Shown: positions 18,872 to 27,905 of the stretch, piece after piece | How the letters are laid out: each line of letters begins with the position of its first letter | Position numbering within the stretch: the first letter of the stretch is position 1 | DNA from: Algoriphagus boseongensis | Lineage (GTDB): Bacteria > Bacteroidota > Bacteroidia > Cytophagales > Cyclobacteriaceae | Length of the DNA stretch: 64,000 nt | Direction: 5' to 3' | Assembly (NCBI RefSeq): GCF_004362805.1 | Contig: NZ_SNYF01000005.1 | Span: forward strand, 1,539,676 to 1,603,675 | Program-made: the position numbers and the translations under genes | The notes under the pieces: model-generated | Told to the model about the DNA's origin: nothing | What the model saw: only the letters and a program-made list of their open reading frames with translations | The model's database searches: none

Positions 18872-20377
18872 TTATTTTCTCAAGGTATCTTCGATGAACT
18901 TTTTCAAATCTTCACGGAAAAGCTTCGCAGAAGGCAAATGGGTGTACATCATATGTCCAGCTTCGTAATAGGTCATGATAATCCGGTCTGTAGCGGATTT
19001 TGGAAGTTCTAGCCTGGAAATAGAATGCTCCACCCCATGGAAAACCGTAGCCAGATCGTAATATCCATTCATGATCAAAACTTTGACATTTGGATCTTTA
19101 CTCAAGGCCTCAGCCATATCAGGAAGCGTGGTCACGGCTGCATCTGCTCCCCAGAAGTTATTCCCCTGATGTTTCCAATCCCAACGGAATCCTTCTTTTG
19201 AATAAGCAGAAGTTGCATAAAGTAAATCTTTGCTTACTCCTAAACTTCCATGGAAGTAATCCAAAAAGCCCATGGTATAGGCTGGGGAAATAGCATCACT
19301 TTGAGGATCTGTAAATGCAGACATGGACATAAGATCTAAGTTGATTCCTTTGTATCGGGAGTCTAAACGACCCACTGTTTGTCCTTCTGATCTCAATAAT
19401 TCCTGATAAAACTCATCAGCATTAATTCTCAAATTTGCCCTCTCCCAAACAGCGGAAGAAATACCGGTAAACCCTTCCAGTTTCTGAGCCATCGCTGTTT
19501 TTTCGGCTGCCGAAATCCTATTTCCTTTAAACAAAGCCGGAGCATATTCATTTTCGGTAAATTCCCTTGCAGACTGAACAAAAGCTGCAAGATCTCCTCC
19601 TTTACTCATAACCTTTCCCTGATACCAGCTGGTAGCGGCCATAGTAGGTAGATATACCAAGTAAGGAAGATCTTCATTAGGTGCAAAAAACAAGGTTCTC
19701 AAATCGAAAACTGCAGAAACCATAACTACTCCATTTAGGGCATAGCCTTTTCCCAATAAATAGTTCATCACTCCTGCATTTCTGAAGGTACCATAGCTTT
19801 CACCCAAGATATATTTGGGAGAATTTAGGCGCCCGTGCTCCTTCAAAAATTGCATGATAAACAAACTCACACTTCGGATATCCTGATCCACTCCCCAAAA
19901 ATCTGAACCTTTGGAATCCCCAATCGGAATACTCAATCCCGTCCCCACTGGATCCATCATGACCACATCGGCCATATCCAAAATGGAAAATTCATTATTC
20001 ACCAACTGGTATGGGGCCGGCTGATTGTAATTGGGATCGTCAACTGCGATTCTTTTTGGCCCCATAATTCCCATATGCAACCAATAGGAAGATGATCCCG
20101 GTCCTCCATTGTATGCAAAAATTATTGGTCTATCCTTCCCGGCTCCTTCTTTGAAATAGGCAGTAAAACCAAAAAGAGCAATAGGCTTATTGTTCTCATC
20201 CTTCAATTCCAAAGTTCCGGCCTTCGCCTGAAGGTTAACCACCTTTCCATCAATGGTTACGCTTTGTTTCGATTCAAAAACCTGGGCTTTTGGGGTTTCC
20301 TTGACTTCATCTTTATTATCCTGAGCAAAGGAAAAAGTGGAAATCAGTACGAAAAAGAGTAAAACTTTGAATTTCAT
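18872..20377 (-). CDS. S10 family serine carboxypeptidase-like protein, exported
   Basis: A 501-aa alpha/beta-hydrolase-fold peptidase with signal peptide MKFKVLLFFVLISTFSFAQ. The oxyanion motif is YNGGPGSSS (residues 89-97), the nucleophile is in GESYG (Ser194), and the C-terminal YYDLAT and EAGHMMY carry the expected Asp and His. It is likely periplasmic. Members trim C-terminal residues from peptides. It forms a two-gene unit with the downstream serine hydrolase. Confidence 0.9.
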   Translation of the reverse strand: MKFKVLLFFVLISTFSFAQDNKDEVKETPKAQVFESKQSVTIDGKVVNLQAKAGTLELKDENNKPIALFGFTAYFKEGAGKDRPIIFAYNGGPGSSSYWLHMGIMGPKRIAVDDPNYNQPAPYQLVNNEFSILDMADVVMMDPVGTGLSIPIGDSKGSDFWGVDQDIRSVSLFIMQFLKEHGRLNSPKYILGESYGTFRNAGVMNYLLGKGYALNGVVMVSAVFDLRTLFFAPNEDLPYLVYLPTMAATSWYQGKVMSKGGDLAAFVQSAREFTENEYAPALFKGNRISAAEKTAMAQKLEGFTGISSAVWERANLRINADEFYQELLRSEGQTVGRLDSRYKGINLDLMSMSAFTDPQSDAISPAYTMGFLDYFHGSLGVSKDLLYATSAYSKEGFRWDWKHQGNNFWGADAAVTTLPDMAEALSKDPNVKVLIMNGYYDLATVFHGVEHSISRLELPKSATDRIIMTYYEAGHMMYTHLPSAKLFREDLKKFIEDTLRK

Positions 20378-20522
20378 AGGGATTAGATTAAGATTTTGAA
20401 CTTGAGTTTAAAGCGAAAGGCATTGAATTTTTCTTTTCTGGGATAGAAATCCCTTAGTGGATTCCTATTCGGAAGAAAAAGTAAGATAAAGCATTAATTG
20501 AGGAATTGAAAACTGGGGAAGC

Positions 20523-20921
20523 CTAGTACTTCGATTTAAGCTGGTAGCATCTGTTATGCAAGTCAAAGCCTAACTTTTGGTAAAAAGGCTCAGAGTCTTC
20601 CGCGGAAAAAAGAAAAAGCCTGGCTTCAGGAGCCAAATTCCGAGCAAATTCTAACAATTTCTTACCAATCCCCTGTCGCTGATGATTTTTTGCAACTGCC
20701 AAATCCGCCACAAAGGTTCGGTAGCTAAAATCTGTCAAGCCCCTTAGCAATCCAACAATCCTACCCTCATCACGGGCCGTTACCACCAAATTAGAGCCTT
20801 GGATTACCCGATTTAAGAATTCAGGATCATGCATTGGCCTCCTCAGTCCTAATCCAGAATCATCAAGAATAAATTGGTATTCTTCCAGACTCAGATTAGT
20901 TTCTAATTGAATTGAAATCAT
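20523..20921 (-). CDS. GNAT family N-acetyltransferase
   Basis: A 132-aa single-domain acetyltransferase. The acetyl-CoA loop VAKNHQRQGIGKKLLEFA (R/Q-x-x-G-x-G/A) and the C-terminal FYQKLGFDLHNRCY strand are diagnostic. The ATG at 20921 (MISIQLETNLSLEEYQFIL) fits the domain start; the frame open to 20981 is not needed. The substrate is unknown. It is divergent from a small membrane protein gene. Confidence 0.88.
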   Translation of the reverse strand: MISIQLETNLSLEEYQFILDDSGLGLRRPMHDPEFLNRVIQGSNLVVTARDEGRIVGLLRGLTDFSYRTFVADLAVAKNHQRQGIGKKLLEFARNLAPEARLFLFSAEDSEPFYQKLGFDLHNRCYQLKSKY

Positions 20922-20946
20922 TAACTTACTTTTAAATTTTAAGACT

Positions 20947-21204
20947 ATGACCGGAGGTATTGGTTTCAGCAGACAAGGCAAGCAGTCCTTTGAAGAGAAT
21001 CACAAATTGGGAAAAATTAGAAATAATTCCTTGAGAACTTCATTAGGTAGAAAAGTTGAAAATTCGGACTCAAGCCAATTAGAAGAATCTCTACAATTTC
21101 AGAATTTGAAAAGAGTTCAGGCCAAAGGAGGGTCTTGGAAACTTGTGCTGATATCAGTGCTTATCCTCTTGGTAATTGTCTGGATAATTAGCCGGATTTT
21201 TTAA
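20947..21204 (+). CDS. Small C-tail-anchored membrane protein
   Basis: An 85-aa protein, polar for about 60 residues (starting MTGGIGFSRQGKQSFEENHK) and ending in one hydrophobic helix (about 66-83) with basic Arg near the end. This resembles small conserved Bacteroidota proteins of unknown function. The ATG lies 25 nt from the divergent GNAT start. The clear topology supports coding, but no function can be assigned. Confidence 0.6.
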   Translation: MTGGIGFSRQGKQSFEENHKLGKIRNNSLRTSLGRKVENSDSSQLEESLQFQNLKRVQAKGGSWKLVLISVLILLVIVWIISRIF

Positions 21205-21207
21205 TCA

Positions 21208-21239
21208 AGCACATCTTGAAGATCAGGGCGCTTTTTTTT
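21208..21239 (+). terminator. Possible terminator after the small membrane protein
   Basis: An imperfect hairpin (AGC outer arm, inner ATCTT-G-AAGAT stem, GCT outer arm) is followed by eight T residues. The last T abuts the left end of the GIY-YIG element. Confidence 0.45.
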
Positions 21240-21684
21240 GTCATTTCGACGAGGAGGTACGACGAGGAGAAATCTAAATATCAAGGAAATCCCAATTTGG
21301 GTTTTGGGAAGATATCAACCTCTCCTTTTTTTCTCTTCTCCAATTTTTTAATTCTTTTTCTCTTGAAATAGCCTCTTGGATCCATTGGAATTCCTCAAAA
21401 TAAAGTAGATAGAATACCTTATACCTACCACAAAAGGACTTTTTCCTATTAAATGCATCCTCTTTATGCTCAGCCAGCCTTCTTGCTAAATTATTTGTCA
21501 CTCCGATATATAAGACCGTTTTGGAAAAATTGGTTAGGATATATGTGAAATACATAAAAAATATAGTTATTCCTCTAAAATATAGGGATTTATAAGAAAC
21601 TATATGAAGTTTTTAGAACAGACTTCTCACATCGTGTAGAGTTTGTTTCCACCAAAAAGTATGATTCACTCGTTCGAAGTGACA
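21239..21684. mobile_element. REP-flanked GIY-YIG element
   Basis: A 446-bp segment whose outer ends are inverted: TGTCATTTCGACGA on the left and TCGTTCGAAGTGACA on the right. Each end is one REP-like unit (21239-21275 and 21620-21684), with inner ends AGAAATCT and AGACTTCT also inverted. The only gene inside is a 93-aa GIY-YIG nuclease whose stop codon overlaps the inner end of the left unit. Solo copies of the unit occur at 30755, 30836, 33134, 59601, 60544 and 62022. The structure is seen; mobility is inferred. Confidence 0.6.
21274..21555 (-). CDS. GIY-YIG nuclease domain protein (YhbQ/UvrC-type, stand-alone)
   Basis: A 93-aa single-domain GIY-YIG protein. The motif is FTYILTN...LYIGVTNNLARRLAEHK, so the first Tyr is preserved and GIY reads TYI; the catalytic Arg is in ARRLAEH and Glu in EAISREKELKNW. 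The family cuts DNA, and stand-alone members are common in Bacteroidota. The gene is bracketed by inverted REP-like units and its TAG stop uses the last two bases of one unit. This tight fit suggests the nuclease and repeats travel together. Confidence 0.88.
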   Translation of the reverse strand: MYFTYILTNFSKTVLYIGVTNNLARRLAEHKEDAFNRKKSFCGRYKVFYLLYFEEFQWIQEAISREKELKNWRREKKERLISSQNPNWDFLDI

Positions 21685-21726
21685 TTCAGACCGATATTTG
21701 TGATCCGATTCCGAGACCAAAGCAAA

Positions 21727-22452
21727 CTAAAATACGCTCTTTAAAAAATTCCTTGCCCGATCTAAGTCTTCCTGAGTATCTATGGCTATGGCTTGATGAG
21801 TGGTTTCTACCATTTTGATTTTTACCCCCTTCTCTACCAATCTTAGCTGCTCCAGCATTTCTATTTGCTCAAGCTTCCCTTTTGGCCAAGAAGTAAATTC
21901 CTGCAAAAGCTCCCGGGTATAGGCATACACCCCGATATGCTTCCAATACACTAAATCCTCTCTTTTTTCCCTGTTAAAAGGAATGGGAGATCTGGAAAAG
22001 TAGATTGCATTGTTCTTTTCATCCAAAACCACTTTCACCGAATTGGGATTGTAGGATTCATCTTCAGAAATGCGACACATTAAGGAAGCCATTTTCACCT
22101 TGGGTCTTTCAAAGGCTTTCACCAAGTCCAAAAGTGATTTGGCATCCTGAAAAGGTTCATCCCCCTGAATATTCACAATCAGATCAGCATCCACCACTTC
22201 CAAAGCTTCAGCGATTCTGTCAGAACCGCTCTCATGGGGTCTGGAACTGAAATATACCTTCCCTCCCAAATCAAGAATTTGTTCCCGGATTTTCTCGTGA
22301 TCGGTAACCACCCAAACCTCATCAAATACCTCAGTGGCAAGCGTGCTCACATAAGTTCTTTGGATTACAGAAATCCCACCCAAGTCCTGAACCAACTTGG
22401 CTGGCAAGCGGGTTGAGGCATATCTGGCAGGTATTAAGGCGGCGGTCTTCAC
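21727..22452 (-). CDS. kdsB: 3-deoxy-manno-octulosonate cytidylyltransferase
   Basis: A 241-aa CMP-Kdo synthetase of normal length. The CTP-binding N-terminus IPARYASTRLPAKLVQDL, VWVVTDHEKI and VNIQGDEPF are family signatures. It activates Kdo for lipid A core or capsule. It lies 15 bp after the Wzc-like gene, forming an export-regulation operon Wza-Wzc-KdsB. This suggests that the polysaccharide may be Kdo-linked, which is inference. Confidence 0.95.
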   Translation of the reverse strand: MKTAALIPARYASTRLPAKLVQDLGGISVIQRTYVSTLATEVFDEVWVVTDHEKIREQILDLGGKVYFSSRPHESGSDRIAEALEVVDADLIVNIQGDEPFQDAKSLLDLVKAFERPKVKMASLMCRISEDESYNPNSVKVVLDEKNNAIYFSRSPIPFNREKREDLVYWKHIGVYAYTRELLQEFTSWPKGKLEQIEMLEQLRLVEKGVKIKMVETTHQAIAIDTQEDLDRARNFLKSVF

Positions 22453-22467
22453 TATTAAAAGGAGGAA

Positions 22468-24930
22468 TTAAGAGATTCTGAAAATCTTTTTCAAAGATTT
22501 TAGAGGCTCAAATTTCTTGGGTGTTTTGATCTTTTTACGCTTGGTTTCCAAATCCTCCCCATAGTAATTGTACATGTACTTATTGTTCTGGGAGTAGAGG
22601 TAAGTATTTCCGTAACCGTAGTTATAGCCTTCGTAGTGGTAACCTGAATTGATGATACCGTTAAACACCCCATACACATTTTTCACCTGTTTGTTATTGA
22701 ACAAGTCATTGATCATTACGAGGTGATCTTTATTGGTGTATTTCTGGCGGACGACATACAAGTTGATATCAAAAAGACGCATCAAATCAATGGTCTCAGA
22801 CACCAAGCCCATAGGAGGAGTATCAAAGACAATGATATCAAATCGCTCTTCCAAATACTGAAGAAACTCGATCAATCTTGGGGTCTGAAGTAATTCTGCT
22901 GGGTTTGGTGGTATTACACCTGAAGGAACAAAATAAAGATTATCGTGCTGAGTTGGGAAAACAATCTGCTCGGCACTTACTTTCCCTATCAAATAAGTTG
23001 AAAGCCCGACTTTTTCGGAATGGTCAAAATACGTTGCTAATTTGGGCCTTCTCAAATCTGCTCCAACCACTACCGTCTTCTTGGAACCCAAGGCCATCGC
23101 AGAGGCTAAATTCAAGGAAGTAAAGGTTTTACCTTCACCAGATACGGATGAGGTTACCAGAATCTTTTTGGTATTCTTCCCGGAAGCCAAATAGGTAATC
23201 GCTGATCTCAGAGATCGGAAAGACTCAGCCACAGCAGACTTGGGGTGCTCCAAAACCACCTTGTTGGTTCCTTTGGTACTATAGCCAATTACCCCCAACT
23301 GAGGGATCATAAAGTGCTTTTTCAAGTCTCTTTGATCCTTGATGGTATCATCAAACATATCCCGAACAACGATAAACCCAAAAGGAAGTAAAAAGCCCAA
23401 AGCAATTGCCAAACCATAATTCTGGGTCTTTTTAGGAAAAACCAGAGCTCCACCTTTGGCCACATCAAGAATCGCATTATCCGAAACGTTGGCAGCACGG
23501 GCAATTCCTGCTTCCACCCTTTTCTCCAATAGATAGGTATAGACATTTTCTCTTAGCTGAAACTCCCTAAAAATATCTGTGTACTGAGACTCGGACTGAG
23601 GAAGTGTGGAAAATTCTGAATCGTAAGCCAGAATTTCTCTTTGGATTCCCTCTTTCTGCTTCTTGGTATTTTCTATCAGGTTGACTACGTTTTCAAAAAG
23701 AGCATCCTGGACTTTTTCCATCTGCACATCAATCTTGATGACTTCAGGATGGTTTTCATTTACCGTGGCAAGTAGCTTTCTGCGATCCTGAGAAAGAGTT
23801 ACCAAAGTCTGAATCAAACCATTCAACAAAGGATCAGGAACTCCAATAACCGATGGAGCAATTACATCGGTAAAGTCCTTGCTCTTTTGCTCCATGTAAT
23901 CCTTGATCTCCTCGAAATACTGCAACTGGTAATCCAACTCAGCTTTTCTCTCATCGAGGGCATTCATTTTCCCAAGGATATTGGAAAACTCTGCAGATAC
24001 ATCGAGGAGTTTGTTTTCAACTTTAAAGTTTAGCAATTCCCCTTGCTTAGCCTTCATGGAATCCTCCAAAAACCCTAGCTGCTCTTCGATAAAGGCGATG
24101 GAATTTTCCTGAATTTTATTTTTCTCATTCAGATCGTAATCGATGTAGGATTGCATCAAGGCATTGATATAATCCCTTCCTTTTTCTACCACTTTGGTGG
24201 TGGTGGTGATATTAAGTACTGAAGAATATTCATTGACAGTCGCTACCTGTACTGCCCTTGCCCAATAATCTTCCAAGGAGGTAGGATTAACCAATTTGAA
24301 GAGAATTACATCCCCAACTCTTCCAGGATTAACCAAGTGGACGATAAATTTTGATCTTGGGGTTTCTACTATTTCTCCGAAAGTATAGGTCTTGTTGTAA
24401 ATGGATTCATCCCCGGCAGCTTGTACCGTATTGAAATCCATAATCCCGCCCGGAGCTTGGGAAAGCTTAAAGTTTTTATCAGAAAGCACCTCCAATTCGA
24501 CCATGGTCTCCGTTACCTGAAGATGATCCCAATCCACTTCGATCCGAATGGGAGAGCGATCGTAAAGCTCAATGTCCTTGATATTGGTCTTGGCAAAATA
24601 CTCCACGTCAAAATGAAGCTTCTCCAAAGCCAAACGGGAAAGATTTTTAGATCTCAGGCGAAGGATGTCATTTTCCAGATTTATGCCCTGATTAAAAATA
24701 TTGGACCTGTCCAAAATCTTGGCCTCAGGGGTATTGCTGTTTTTGATCACAATGGACCCCCTTACCTCAAATTCATCGACGGTGTATCTGTGGAAAATAT
24801 AGGTAGCAGTGACGAAAAGGAAGATAAAAAGTGTGTACCATGGCCAATACCGGATGTATTTGGCCACCACATACCTGATCTCTAATGCTTTTTCCTCATT
24901 GTCTAATTGACTGAGATCGAGCTTTTCCAT
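22468..24930 (-). CDS. Polysaccharide co-polymerase / tyrosine autokinase (Wzc-like)
   Basis: An 820-aa inner-membrane BY-kinase. Transmembrane helices near 30-46 and 506-523 flank a long periplasmic Wzz/GNVR domain with coiled coil (about 280-350). The cytosolic kinase has Walker A SSVSGEGKT (594-602), Walker A' VVVGADLRRP (620-629) and Walker B IIVFDTPP (699-706). A Tyr-rich tail (764-790, eleven Tyr) is the autophosphorylation cluster. It controls chain length and export with the Wza-like lipoprotein, whose stop lies 3 bp upstream. Confidence 0.95.
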   Translation of the reverse strand: MEKLDLSQLDNEEKALEIRYVVAKYIRYWPWYTLFIFLFVTATYIFHRYTVDEFEVRGSIVIKNSNTPEAKILDRSNIFNQGINLENDILRLRSKNLSRLALEKLHFDVEYFAKTNIKDIELYDRSPIRIEVDWDHLQVTETMVELEVLSDKNFKLSQAPGGIMDFNTVQAAGDESIYNKTYTFGEIVETPRSKFIVHLVNPGRVGDVILFKLVNPTSLEDYWARAVQVATVNEYSSVLNITTTTKVVEKGRDYINALMQSYIDYDLNEKNKIQENSIAFIEEQLGFLEDSMKAKQGELLNFKVENKLLDVSAEFSNILGKMNALDERKAELDYQLQYFEEIKDYMEQKSKDFTDVIAPSVIGVPDPLLNGLIQTLVTLSQDRRKLLATVNENHPEVIKIDVQMEKVQDALFENVVNLIENTKKQKEGIQREILAYDSEFSTLPQSESQYTDIFREFQLRENVYTYLLEKRVEAGIARAANVSDNAILDVAKGGALVFPKKTQNYGLAIALGFLLPFGFIVVRDMFDDTIKDQRDLKKHFMIPQLGVIGYSTKGTNKVVLEHPKSAVAESFRSLRSAITYLASGKNTKKILVTSSVSGEGKTFTSLNLASAMALGSKKTVVVGADLRRPKLATYFDHSEKVGLSTYLIGKVSAEQIVFPTQHDNLYFVPSGVIPPNPAELLQTPRLIEFLQYLEERFDIIVFDTPPMGLVSETIDLMRLFDINLYVVRQKYTNKDHLVMINDLFNNKQVKNVYGVFNGIINSGYHYEGYNYGYGNTYLYSQNNKYMYNYYGEDLETKRKKIKTPKKFEPLKSLKKIFRIS

Positions 24931-24933
24931 TGC

Positions 24934-25749
24934 TTATATCCCCCCTGTTACCAAATTAACGATTAAAAGTACAGAAGCCAATATCCCGCCAAACAATGCT
25001 AATGAAGCAGTTAAATTATCTGCGGCACCAAATTGCCTGATTTTCATAGGTTCCAGATACAAAATATCATTGGGCTGAATAAAGTAAAAAGGACTGGCCA
25101 AAAGCGCCCGATCATTCAAATTGATCTGGTGTATTTTAACCCCTTCTCCATATTGACGGATTAAGAACATCCTGTTCTTCTTACCCAATATGGAGGTTTC
25201 CCCTGAGTTTGCCAGGGCATCAAAAATAGTAGCCCTATTTTTATAGATAATTTGTACCCCAACACTATTAAACTCTCCCAATGTGGTATATCTAATCCCA
25301 GCCATTCTTAGACGGACATATACGTCGTCTTTGAAAAAGGCATTGATTTTTTCCTGAACCAGGTTTTTAGCCTCTTCTTCATTCATTCCTGCGATTTTGA
25401 CTTTCCCGATTCGGGGGATTTCTACCATTCCTTCTTCATCAATGGAATACCCATTCATATACAAGGGATCACTTCCTGCACCACCGCCTCCTCCAATAGC
25501 CATGCCTTGCTGTTGTCCTCTTTGAAAAGCAAAGCCCTCCACCAATAAAGGATCCGAACTGGCAAAGTCTATCTGGACGATGTCAAAGGGTTGCAAAATG
25601 TACTTGTAATCCACCTTAGCAAATGGGATAAACTCATCCAGATTGTAGGTAGTACTATCGGAGAGGTTTTGTAAATAGGTTATTCGCTTGTTACTGATAC
25701 AGGAACTGGCTAATGCGATCAGTCCAACGAAAAATAATCTTCGGATCAT
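24934..25749 (-). CDS. Polysaccharide export outer-membrane lipoprotein (Wza-like)
   Basis: A 271-aa lipoprotein with signal MIRRLFFVGLIALASSC (lipobox ASSC). The polysaccharide export domain begins at YILQPFDIVQIDFASSDP, and an SLBB domain follows (about 165-240, GEFNSVGVQIIYKNRATIFD). A C-terminal hydrophobic helix replaces Wza's amphipathic one, as is usual in Bacteroidota. The start at 25749 is favoured because a strong promoter ends just upstream; the longer frame would start inside the promoter. Confidence 0.92.
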   Translation of the reverse strand: MIRRLFFVGLIALASSCISNKRITYLQNLSDSTTYNLDEFIPFAKVDYKYILQPFDIVQIDFASSDPLLVEGFAFQRGQQQGMAIGGGGGAGSDPLYMNGYSIDEEGMVEIPRIGKVKIAGMNEEEAKNLVQEKINAFFKDDVYVRLRMAGIRYTTLGEFNSVGVQIIYKNRATIFDALANSGETSILGKKNRMFLIRQYGEGVKIHQINLNDRALLASPFYFIQPNDILYLEPMKIRQFGAADNLTASLALFGGILASVLLIVNLVTGGI

Positions 25750-25773
25750 GAAGGGTGAGTTGAAACAACAAAT

Positions 25774-25803
25774 CAAATATAATTAAATTATGATTGTTCG
25801 CAA
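25774..25803 (-). promoter_or_regulatory. Bacteroidota-type promoter of the Wza-Wzc-KdsB operon
   Basis: On the minus strand, TTG (25803-25801), a 19-bp spacer and TATATTTG (25781-25774) match the TTTG / TAnnTTTG consensus of Bacteroidota primary sigma factors. The expected transcription start is near 25768, about 20 nt before the Wza start codon. Confidence 0.7.
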
Positions 25804-26027
25804 TCTAGTTAGAAAGTGGGAAATCGATTTGAAGTTATAGCCTAAAAGTCAACGGACGACGGTCAACGGTCGAAAGCTAGAAATTTCGAACCTTTATTTT
25901 CTGATGGTAAAAAAGCGGGTATGCCGATTTCAATAATTGCTGCCTAAATGCAAGATGGAGATTCTGATGGAGTATTTTTTCAAAGTCTGCCTCATAAGAG
26001 TTTGCCTTTAAACTTTTATCTTCATTT

Positions 26028-26957
26028 ATGGAAATCAGAAAAGCCCAAGCCGAAGACATTCCCAAAATCGTAGACTTGCTCAAGAAATCCCTGGGTGAAA
26101 GCCTGATCCCCAAATCCGAAAAATTATGGAATTGGAAACATTTGGAGAATCCTTTTGGAGCCTCTCCTACGCTTTTGGCTGAAGAAAAAGGGGATTTGCT
26201 GGGTTTGCGGACATTTTTGAAATGGGAGTTTGAAACTCAGGGCAAAGTCATTCACGCTTGCAGGGCAGTGGACACGGCGGTTCATCCCGATTTCCAAGGG
26301 AAAGGAATTTTCACCCAATTAACCAAAAGCATGTTGGAAGAAATCCGTAAGGATGGAATTCAATTGATTTTCAATACACCCAATGAACAAAGTACTCCGG
26401 GCTATATTAAAATGGGTTGGGAGAAATATGCCAAACTCCCCCTCTTTTTGGGTATAAATCCCCGATTGAAATCTGAATCTAAAATTGATAAAACAGATTG
26501 GGGTTCCTTGACCGAGTTAATCTCCCAAATCGAATCGAATAAATCCGAATCTGCCAAGCTTTCTACCCACATCAAGAAGGGATACATTCAATGGAGATAT
26601 TCCAATTGTCCTCTATTTCCTTATTATGCCCTTTCTGATAAAAAATCCTTCCTCCTAATTTTTAGAATAAAAGAGGGAAAATGGGCCAATGAATTCAGAA
26701 TCTGCGAGCTATTTACACTACCTGAATTTGGACAAAAGGAGCAGAATCAATTACAGGAAGAACTGAATGATGCAATAAGCCTTTCGGGTTGCAGCTTGAT
26801 TTCCTATTCCGGCATGAAAGACAACCGTGCCTTGGCCCTAAATTTCTTACCCAAATTATCGGTAGGTCCTTTGGTCACTCTAAGAAAAGTGAATCACGAA
26901 TTGGAACCCATGTTGATGAACTGGTCCTGGAGTATCGGGGATTTGGAGGTTTTTTGA
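26028..26957 (+). CDS. GNAT family acetyltransferase, two-domain
   Basis: A 309-aa protein with an N-terminal GNAT fold. AVHPDFQGKGIFTQLTKSML is the acetyl-CoA loop and YIKMGWEKYAKLPLFL closes the domain at about residue 140. The C-terminal half looks like a second, degenerate GNAT-like domain (YIQWRYSNCPLFPYY). Similar proteins in polysaccharide loci are annotated as GNAT or FemAB-like. The substrate is unknown; it may modify sugars. Confidence 0.82.
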   Translation: MEIRKAQAEDIPKIVDLLKKSLGESLIPKSEKLWNWKHLENPFGASPTLLAEEKGDLLGLRTFLKWEFETQGKVIHACRAVDTAVHPDFQGKGIFTQLTKSMLEEIRKDGIQLIFNTPNEQSTPGYIKMGWEKYAKLPLFLGINPRLKSESKIDKTDWGSLTELISQIESNKSESAKLSTHIKKGYIQWRYSNCPLFPYYALSDKKSFLLIFRIKEGKWANEFRICELFTLPEFGQKEQNQLQEELNDAISLSGCSLISYSGMKDNRALALNFLPKLSVGPLVTLRKVNHELEPMLMNWSWSIGDLEVF

Positions 26958-27274
26958 TAGAGACTATGATTTTTAGGCTCACAGATGACACAGATTTGCA
27001 CAGATGAACTATTTCTGAATTTATCCTTCAGAGTTTTACCCATGTGAAGTTTAAAATCCCTTTTATGAATTTGGAAATTATTCTCGTTTCCAGCGCAGAG
27101 AATTTTAATAGGATAAAGTTTAAAATGAGAAGTTTAAAGTATTCTCCTGTCAAACTGATTATAGTAATCAGGACTGTACTTTGCTTACTTCCCACTACCC
27201 CCTGCATACTGCTAGCTGGGTACTGCCAACTGCTCCCGATAGCTATAGGGACTGCCCACTGCCTACTGAAACTT
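26958..27274. repeat. Spacer with CAGATGACACAGATT and ACTGCCCACTGCC tract repeats
   Basis: No gene is supported. It holds a CACAGATGACACAGATTTGC tandem unit (near 26980-27008) and, at 27181-27270, a degenerate tract of CCCACTGCC/ACTGCC units containing CCCGATAGCTATAGGG (27235-27250). The sequence TGGGTACTGCC...CCCGATAGCTAT here is nearly identical to the in-frame insert at 41388-41444. Confidence 0.7.
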
Positions 27275-27526
27275 TCACTTCACTCTCGACTCTGAATACA
27301 AATCATAAGCTGCCACCAAAGTCTGACGCTCAAAGGATTGCCCATACCGTCCATACCCTTCCAAATCTTCCCTATTCTCTACAAAAGCCGGAAAATAATT
27401 CCCCTCGAGTTCATCCCAAATAATCGCCAGATAGGCATAAGACAATTTGCTGGCTCGGCCTGTTTCAAGCCAATCTTCAAATTGAGACTCTTTTAGGGAT
27501 TTGGGGTAATCGGAACTGTCGAACAT
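27275..27526 (-). CDS. Small hypothetical protein
   Basis: An 83-aa acidic soluble protein starting MFDSSDYPKSLKESQFEDWL, rich in aromatic residues and predicted helical (KLSYAYLAIIWDELEGNYF). No known domain is recognised. Its last few residues run into the adjacent ACTGCC-type repeat tract, so the original C-terminus may have been altered. Coding is probable from composition, not proven. Confidence 0.5.
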   Translation of the reverse strand: MFDSSDYPKSLKESQFEDWLETGRASKLSYAYLAIIWDELEGNYFPAFVENREDLEGYGRYGQSFERQTLVAAYDLYSESRVK

Positions 27527-27615
27527 GAACGATTTTCAAATAAGCTCAAAAATAGGGGAATTAATAGAAGGTTAATCGCAAGAGGAGGCTAGATTCCTAG
27601 ATTTTAAACAGGCAC

Positions 27616-27834
27616 TAATTCCCCCTTTCAAAGGGGGCTAGGGGGATTTCAAACTTTATTAAGTGATCACCTACAAATGCCTAAAATAAGGATTATCGAA
27701 AATTCTATTTATTTTCGACTTAAACCATTTTTGGAAGAGAGTAAATAAACCATAGGATGGATTTTCTTTTCGAGTCAAATAGAAAAAATCCCCCAACTCT
27801 CTTTATCCCGATAGCTATCGGGAGGGGTAGTTGG
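27616..27834. repeat. Dispersed repeat with G/C-run palindromes in a 379-bp spacer
   Basis: The spacer 27527-27905 has no supported gene. The left part has the perfect palindrome CCCCCTTTCAAAGGGGG (27621-27637) and then CTAGGGGGATTT. The right part has AAATCCCCCAACTC, the 16-bp palindrome CCCGATAGCTATCGGG (27807-27822) and GGGGTAGTTGG. The two parts are inverted relative to each other (GGGGGATTT / AAATCCCCC), consistent with a small non-coding mobile element. Confidence 0.6.
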
Positions 27835-27905
27835 CTTAGTAAACCCAAAAATCGATTTCTAAATAGCAATCGCTTTAACTTAGACAGGAGTAAAATTTAA
27901 ATTAA

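Noticed and set aside
25877-26113. 78-codon minus-strand frame overlapping the GNAT start
   Set aside because: Its last 48 residues lie outside the GNAT gene and look protein-like, but no start codon lies in that part and the only ATG is inside the GNAT gene antisense. Kept out as unsupported, though it could be a gene fragment.
27044-27423. Plus-strand frames of 80-83 codons
   Set aside because: They are translations of ACTGCC-type repeat tracts (Cys, Pro, Leu and Thr rich) and overlap a better minus-strand gene.
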